Shown one piece after another: positions 1-64,000 of a DNA stretch of 64,000 nt. The stretch's first letter is position 1; every line of letters starts with the position of its first letter. The translations under genes and the position numbers were made by a program. Below the pieces are notes generated by a model that saw only the letters and a program-made list of their open reading frames with translations, did not search any database and had not been told where the DNA came from. This stretch comes from Amorphochlora amoebiformis (taxonomy: Eukaryota > Cercozoa > Chlorarachniophyceae): positions 1 to 64,000 of the forward strand of contig BAAHQB010000374.1 in assembly GCA_054601695.1 (NCBI GenBank), read 5' to 3'.

Positions 1-20827
<20,827 letters not shown>

Positions 20828-20985
20828 TTGTGTGGGAGAATATATCCTCTGAACTAATTATTAAGTTTAAGATGATTCAAGCCGCACCGCAGCCCTATAT
20901 ATGAAATGAATTTTACGTTGGTATGGATGAAATTTGCTGAGGTCAAACTTTGGGCCACGTGTCCCTTGCTTTCCTACGTGATATC

Positions 20986-20991
20986 AATAAA
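20986..20991 (+). terminator. Possible polyadenylation signal of the lipase gene
   Basis: AATAAA, 158 bases after the stop codon, in the first non-repetitive stretch downstream. Whether this organism uses AATAAA is unknown. Confidence 0.35.
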
Positions 20992-21287
20992 CGTTAATCT
21001 GATTTGATTGTCTAGACTTACTATTGTCCAGTTGATCGTTAATACTACCCAAGGGTATGATGTATCTATTTGCTGGTCAAGCTGACATAGAACAAGAACA
21101 TAGTGGTAAGCATGATACGTGTCGTATACGTACTCTTAATACTATGTCTAGTATATACTAGATGTAATAGCTATATCTAGTATATATGATAATCCAGACT
21201 TGCATGATTCATCAATGACGCAGTAATTATATACACTATCTGGACTATCTAGACCTAACGTGTAGATTATATACATTTAGTACGTAT

Positions 21288-21410
21288 GATACGTACGTAC
21301 TTCTGCTGTGCGTATCACGTACGTACTTCTGCTGTGCGTATCACGTACGTACTGCTTCTGCTGGACTGTACGTATCACGTACGTACTTCTGTTGTGACCG
21401 TACGTATCAT
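21288..21410. repeat. Tandem repeat with palindromic GTACGTAC
   Basis: Four imperfect units of about 26-34 bp, each with GTACGTACT, a CTTCTGCTG-like middle and CGTATCA. The GTACGTAC core is its own reverse complement. Confidence 0.85.
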
Positions 21411-23303
21411 AATATTAGTACCTAAAATTTATTAGAGTCACATGAGCTAGTGAGTCCTATATGACCTAGATGACTTCGAGTGCCTAGAAATATATCAATT
21501 GTAAAGTTACGAGCCAATATATACGTAAAAATTAATCCTCAGATGAGAATGCATACATGATGTCGTGACGACGATCTGAAGATTCTGAACTAGTCCGATG
21601 TATACTAGTAAAAGATATACTAGGTGAACCGTACATATACGAACGACTAGTACAACCTACCAACCTTGTATAACCTCTAACAAGTCTTGTACAGTCAGTA
21701 AGTTCAGTAAATTGAACCTTTAATCCTCATTGAACTACACATTTATATAAACGTTTTCGTACGTAGTATGGTACAGTCTAGACGTATTATGTCACGTATA
21801 CGATATTTACGTGCGTTATGTACGTTGTATGTAACTAGTACAAGGTGGCGATCAAGTTCCGAGTCACTATCACTAGAATCTAGAGAATAGCTAGTATAGT
21901 GTGCTCTAATAGCTCATTTACATTTTGACTACGTCTGTACGTGTCTAGGTGTGTATGTCCTATGCTAGTATCTAGAAGAGTAGTATATAGTGTCATACGT
22001 ACATGTACTTCCTATACTCAGATACTGAAGCATGCACAGGAAGCACAGGAGGAAGCCATTCTAAAAAAATTTTAACCGAATTGTACCAAATTTTACATAT
22101 GCGCGTCAGGAAAAGCAGGATTGCCAGGCAACCTTTGATTTTAAACGATGGGTGCACGATCGATTCGAAAAGCTTATTACATATGATCCTTGTAGTAGAT
22201 GATTACGCGATGAGATGATATGCAAACTCGTCGAGATCACTTGTGGTGTGTACACCTCGCACACGCTAAGCGTGTTCGTAATGACTGCAATCTCCTGAGT
22301 GCCAACGGGGACCAGAAATCGTTCTTTTTGTAGACGTTAAATAAGTATTGAAATCAACATAATTCTTGTGGTTCTGTTCAGTTTTGTAAGGTTCGTATTT
22401 TCTTCTTAAGACTGACATCCACTATATAACTCCTTAGCTTCTTTTTTCCTTCATTTCTTTTATTTTTTTTCCTCAATCTCTTTTTTTCCCTCATTTTCGA
22501 AAGCGAAACAAACCTGTTTCGCTCATTATTGAAAGCGATACAACCGTTTCGCCCAAATCCATTTCGATGTGAAAGAGACGTAAAAGAAAAAAAAAGTTTG
22601 GGGAAAGCTAAGCACTCTTTTTCTCGCATATATTAAATATGTCACACTTGTTCACTCTTTTTAAGTCTCGTAGGATTTTTCGAAGTAATTTATATACTGT
22701 GGAGAAATACATACATCATGGATGTATAAACTTGATTTTTTTTAAGGTAATTTTGCGGTCCCAAATGTACAGAAACTTTGGGTGTATATGAAAGAACATC
22801 ACAGCACGATACATACATACGTATATTTAGATACGAGGAAACAAACGATAAGAGAGAACCAGCAAAAGAAGAAAGCCAGCAAGAAAGAGAGCCGAAAAAA
22901 AAAAAAATCGTTGAAAAAAGTACAAGAGATAAGTAAAACCCAACAGGACAAATAGTAAGTAAGCTCTCAGGACTGACTCTCACGGTCGTATCCAATCACG
23001 AATAACCGAGATAAAATATTTAGGAAAAAAAGGAAAAAAAGGCGGCGGGGAGGGTTGTCCCAATAGATACATCCGCACTTGAAAAATATTCTCATAATTG
23101 ATTAGGCTTTGAAAACAGAGTTTTCTTCGAGAAAAGTGGTCTATGAATCCAGTGCGTTCTAAGCGTATGCTCTTTACCCGTATAGGAGGGAAAGGGCCGG
23201 ATTATTGTTGATATTAGCACAGAAGGGAAATGGCCGAATTATTATTGCTATTTTTTGATTCATCGATTTCCGGTGTAACTTACAAGGGGGAATAAAAAAG
23301 GTA

Positions 23304-23368
<65 letters not shown>

Positions 23369-24275
23369 GTACATACGTGCAAAAACACACCAGCTCCCCC
23401 TTATCTCAAGAACCAAACGAAAAAAAAACCATAAGGAAAAAAAAAAAAAAAGAACAAAAAATAAAAAATAAAAAAGAACAATCCGACTGACTAGGAAATA
23501 AAAAAAGAAAAAGGCGCTTTTTTTTGTTTCTTACAAATATCTCCCTGAGGTCCTGCTCTTTTTTCGGAAAATAGTCTCAATATGTTCTCTCCCACATACC
23601 CATATACTATATACATATGTATACCATGAGCATCGACTAACACTCCAAACCCCCCACTTTACTTGACAACCAGTGGTAGCTTACTTGTTGAAACCCGTTA
23701 CTGCCGGATAGTACCCGGTTGGCTCGTTAGCACCGGGTGAGTCGACTGTGAGGCGATGAGGTTAGGTGAGAGCTTCGTAAAGATGTCGTATGAGCAAGAG
23801 AGACCGGAGAGAGAGTATATACGATCGAGAGAGGGAGTAGAAACATAGGATTTTTAGGATGTATCATTTTTCTCCTCTTTTTTCTAGAAATTTTCTCGTT
23901 TTGGAGAGGATACGAAAATTATGAAATATGTGTGTAGTTTCCTTAGCGATTTATTTTCTTCTTTCCTCATTTTTTTTTTTTTTCTGCATTACAGATATGG
24001 TGTATGTATAACAATAGATATACACATATGTATAAATGAAGATACATATGTATGTGAAATCCGCTCCGATAAAAAAATAATCGTCTTGTCGAAGAAAAAA
24101 AAAAAAAACGAGATAATAACAACCCCGTCCCCCCCCCCCTTTGTACTTCCACATTTCATATAATTTAATATCTTTCTTGATGTTGGAGAGGGTGGGGTGG
24201 GGGGGGGGGGCTCAAGGTTTGGTATTATTTTCTCGAATTTTTCGGGTTCTTAGTTTCCAGCTAAGGTTTGATGGA

Positions 24276-29826
<5,551 letters not shown>

Positions 29827-30387
29827 TCCATAACCGGTTTTTTGGCTACCTGACCAATCGATATGTCAGTCCTAAGTCTATCTTCAAAGTTGATCAGTAA
29901 TATGGGGACTCCAAGCAAAGTGTGACGCTTTCCTGGAAAATGATCGTCACTACTGACCGTAAGCTGCTTTGATTTTCCCATTATGATTCGCATTGTCTTG
30001 AATCTGCGAAATTCCCAACATCTTTCCGCTATCCGAGTGATATAAAGGCACTTGCGAGCCGTGGAAGATATTGGGAGGGTGTGTAGCCCTGTTCTAGGTT
30101 CGCGTGGCGTACAGGGGGGGCAACGGGACAGCCTGCGTTGCGTTCCACTGCTAGGGTTCAGTATCTTTGTAAAATCGCCATAACTATGATATGAAACGAT
30201 TAATCCGATGACACGGGTGAGCAGATGAGCAAGCATTCGTTCACTGATGTTCAGAAAAACTTAGGTGTTTTCACCAAATTTATACTTCTTAACGAGATTG
30301 TGAGCAAGTCTCATTTCGGGTGAAATCACCCAATAGTAATATTATTGTCTTCCCGACTTTTACTTCCAAGCCTTGAGTTCCGAGGAA
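29827..30387. promoter_or_regulatory. Shared upstream region of the PUF (-) and CSTPP1-like (+) genes
   Basis: 561 bp of mixed-composition DNA between the two start codons, free of (TA)n tracts. Head-to-head spacing this short suggests a bidirectional promoter. I see no convincing TATA box. An open frame at 29799-30236 (-) runs through it but looks like leader sequence. Confidence 0.45.
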
Positions 30388-38627
<8,240 letters not shown>

Positions 38628-39248
38628 CATCACTAGTCTAGCTAGTATCAGGCGGAACCGTACAGGCTGACGCTAGAAGAACATTACCACCACCAACTAG
38701 CCCACCCCTGGCCCCGCTTTCCGAAATAAGGAGACACACAGCTGTACAATTTCTAGAACTAGTAGAATTCGCGCATTAATTACACGACTAGAAGTAGTGC
38801 TAGTCAAGTTGACTTTAGCTTGGTTTATAAGTATAAGGAAATAGAGGGATGTATGCAAGATCAGAAAGATATGATGCGTTTGGGTTGGATATATGAAGTG
38901 GAAAACTCGAGTTAGAGAAAAGTAGTATCAGAAGACTAGTAGTAGTAATATCTAGAATATCTCAGGCTACTCACACACTTTCTAGACTTTATGTAGTTTA
39001 TCTAGTGTTTATGGAACTTGTTCAATATGGGCTCAAGTACTTAATCTAGTTAATAATTGTAGAGTAGCTGATACCCAGAGAACTGAGTTCTGAGCAAAAA
39101 TAGAAACTTTATGAGACCATTGATCACACTCATTCTAGTCATTCTAGTTGTCATTTGTTAATGTTCGTAAGGTTAACGTGTTCAACAGTAGCTGGCATGT
39201 CATCGCTAAATTCTAGAAATTAAAACTGCTTAGAACTAGAGTATACGA
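38628..39248. other. Intergenic gap between convergent CSTPP1-like and ETHE1 genes
   Basis: 621 bp of unique sequence holding the 3' flanks of both genes. There are many CTAG tetranucleotides and no further coding signal that I can see. Confidence 0.6.
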
Positions 39249-48269
<9,021 letters not shown>

Positions 48270-48580
48270 GACCTTCAGCGGGCTCTTGCCCCTCCGGGTC
48301 GGTGCACAACCCATTCCGATGCAATCCGGTGTGGGATGGGTACACGACTCTGATCTCGGTGACAACCAAATTTATTGGTTTCACCTAAAATTGAGAAATC
48401 CCGGGAGTATTGAAAATAACCCCTGAGTGGTCGGGATTCATTTCCCAGAGAGTTGAGGAGATCTAGATTTTAATCTCAAGATGGGAATCCCGGTCTCCAT
48501 CCAATATCCTCTCCGGAAAATCTCCCAGAGAGTTTGCGTGTGGCGGCCAAGCCAGCTTTTGCGCGACCGATCCCCTCCCC
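48270..48580. promoter_or_regulatory. Shared upstream region of ETHE1 (-) and PRP40 (+)
   Basis: 311 bp between the two start codons, with no microsatellite. Near the middle, 48364-48381 (AACCAAATTTATTGGTTT) is a near-perfect inverted repeat carrying ATTGG, so a CCAAT-type box could be read from either side. A bidirectional promoter is inferred from spacing. Confidence 0.45.
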
Positions 48581-63324
<14,744 letters not shown>

Positions 63325-63333
63325 GTTATATTA

Positions 63334-63393
<60 letters not shown>

Positions 63394-63479
63394 AATATAT
63401 ATATATATATATAATATAATATATATATATATATTTATATATATAATATGTATATATATATATATATATATATAGAATA

Positions 63480-63539
<60 letters not shown>

Positions 63540-63875
63540 TTATATAGATATATATGGTTGAAATTAAGTTAAGAGTAGTGTTAGGTGAAGAAACAATGGG
63601 CTTAAGGATAGCTCGCGCTTAGAATTAGGGTTAGGGCGGGTTAGAATTAGAATTAGGGTTAAGATTAGGCTCAGCTTCATGCTTAGGCTTAGGCTTGTCT
63701 ATATATATATATATTATATATACATATATGTATATATATGTTTATTTATATATATATCCGAACACTAAGTGAATCCTTAGTTAAAGCAAAGTTTGGAACG
63801 GTTTTCTCAACATATATATATATATATATTATATATATACACACACACATATATATATATATATGTGTGTGTGTG

Positions 63876-63948
<73 letters not shown>

Positions 63949-63956
63949 TTATACAT

Positions 63957-63990
<34 letters not shown>

Positions 63991-64000
63991 CTCTCAGGTT

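Larger units (their letters stand above)
20828..24275. other. Intergenic region between convergent lipase and PUF genes
   Basis: 3.4 kb of mostly unique AT-rich DNA with no gene I can support. It contains the poly(A)-like site at 20986, a GTACGTAC-rich tandem repeat at 21288-21410, CGAAA-rich inverted stretches near 22498-22570, one (TA)n tract at 23305-23366, poly(A)/poly(T) runs near 23435 and 23970, and G- and C-runs near 24130 and 24200. Confidence 0.6.

Noticed and set aside
22003-22218. 71-aa plus-strand open frame
   Set aside because: No family resemblance, isolated, in an intergenic region with no splice context.
22378-22629. 83-aa Lys/Arg-rich minus-strand frame
   Set aside because: Low-complexity, AT/poly(T)-driven; nothing supports expression.

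Overview
This window is nuclear DNA of an intron-rich eukaryote, most likely a flagellated protist; I cannot place the lineage. The evidence is GT-AG introns (plus two apparent GC-AG introns), 11-26 exons per gene, TTAGGG-type repeats, a spliceosome gene, a Pumilio gene and a cilium/centriole-type gene. The standard stop codons fit wherever a gene end is visible (TAG, TAA, TAG, TAA). Most of the DNA is low-complexity: (TA)n, CT/GA, CATA and GT tracts, and TTAGGG/CCCTAA arrays. Almost all open frames made of IY, SL, RE, RV, HT or CV repeats are artefacts of these tracts.

Reading through the repeats, I could assemble five genes by matching exon phases: (1) + strand, about 938-20827, a membrane-anchored class-3 (diacylglycerol-lipase-like) lipase whose 5' end is missing or before the window; (2) - strand, 29826-24276, a Pumilio/PUF RNA-binding protein with eight repeats (756 aa); (3) + strand, 30388-38627, a CSTPP1/C11orf49-like protein (272 aa); (4) - strand, 48269-39249, an ETHE1 persulfide dioxygenase (257 aa); (5) + strand, 48581 to beyond the window, the U1 snRNP-associated splicing factor PRP40 (two WW domains and several FF domains). 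Orientation alternates, so genes 2/3 and 4/5 start head-to-head from gaps of 561 and 311 bp. Genes 1/2 and 3/4 converge tail-to-tail.

The most unusual property is how introns are built. Exons of 11-150 bp (one of 1.2 kb) sit in introns made almost wholly of satellites. In all five genes, degenerate copies of an exon edge plus its splice site lie inside the neighbouring intron, separated by microsatellite. Some introns are almost pure telomere-type repeat, and the repeat itself supplies the GT of the 5' splice site (GTTAGG or GTAACC). A separate dispersed ~40-95 bp element (core ATTCAGCATGTCTTAG) recurs seven times, mostly within TTAGGG tracts. Together these suggest introns that expand by local duplication, with telomere-repeat addition and microsatellite growth. 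Assembly artefact is the main competing explanation.
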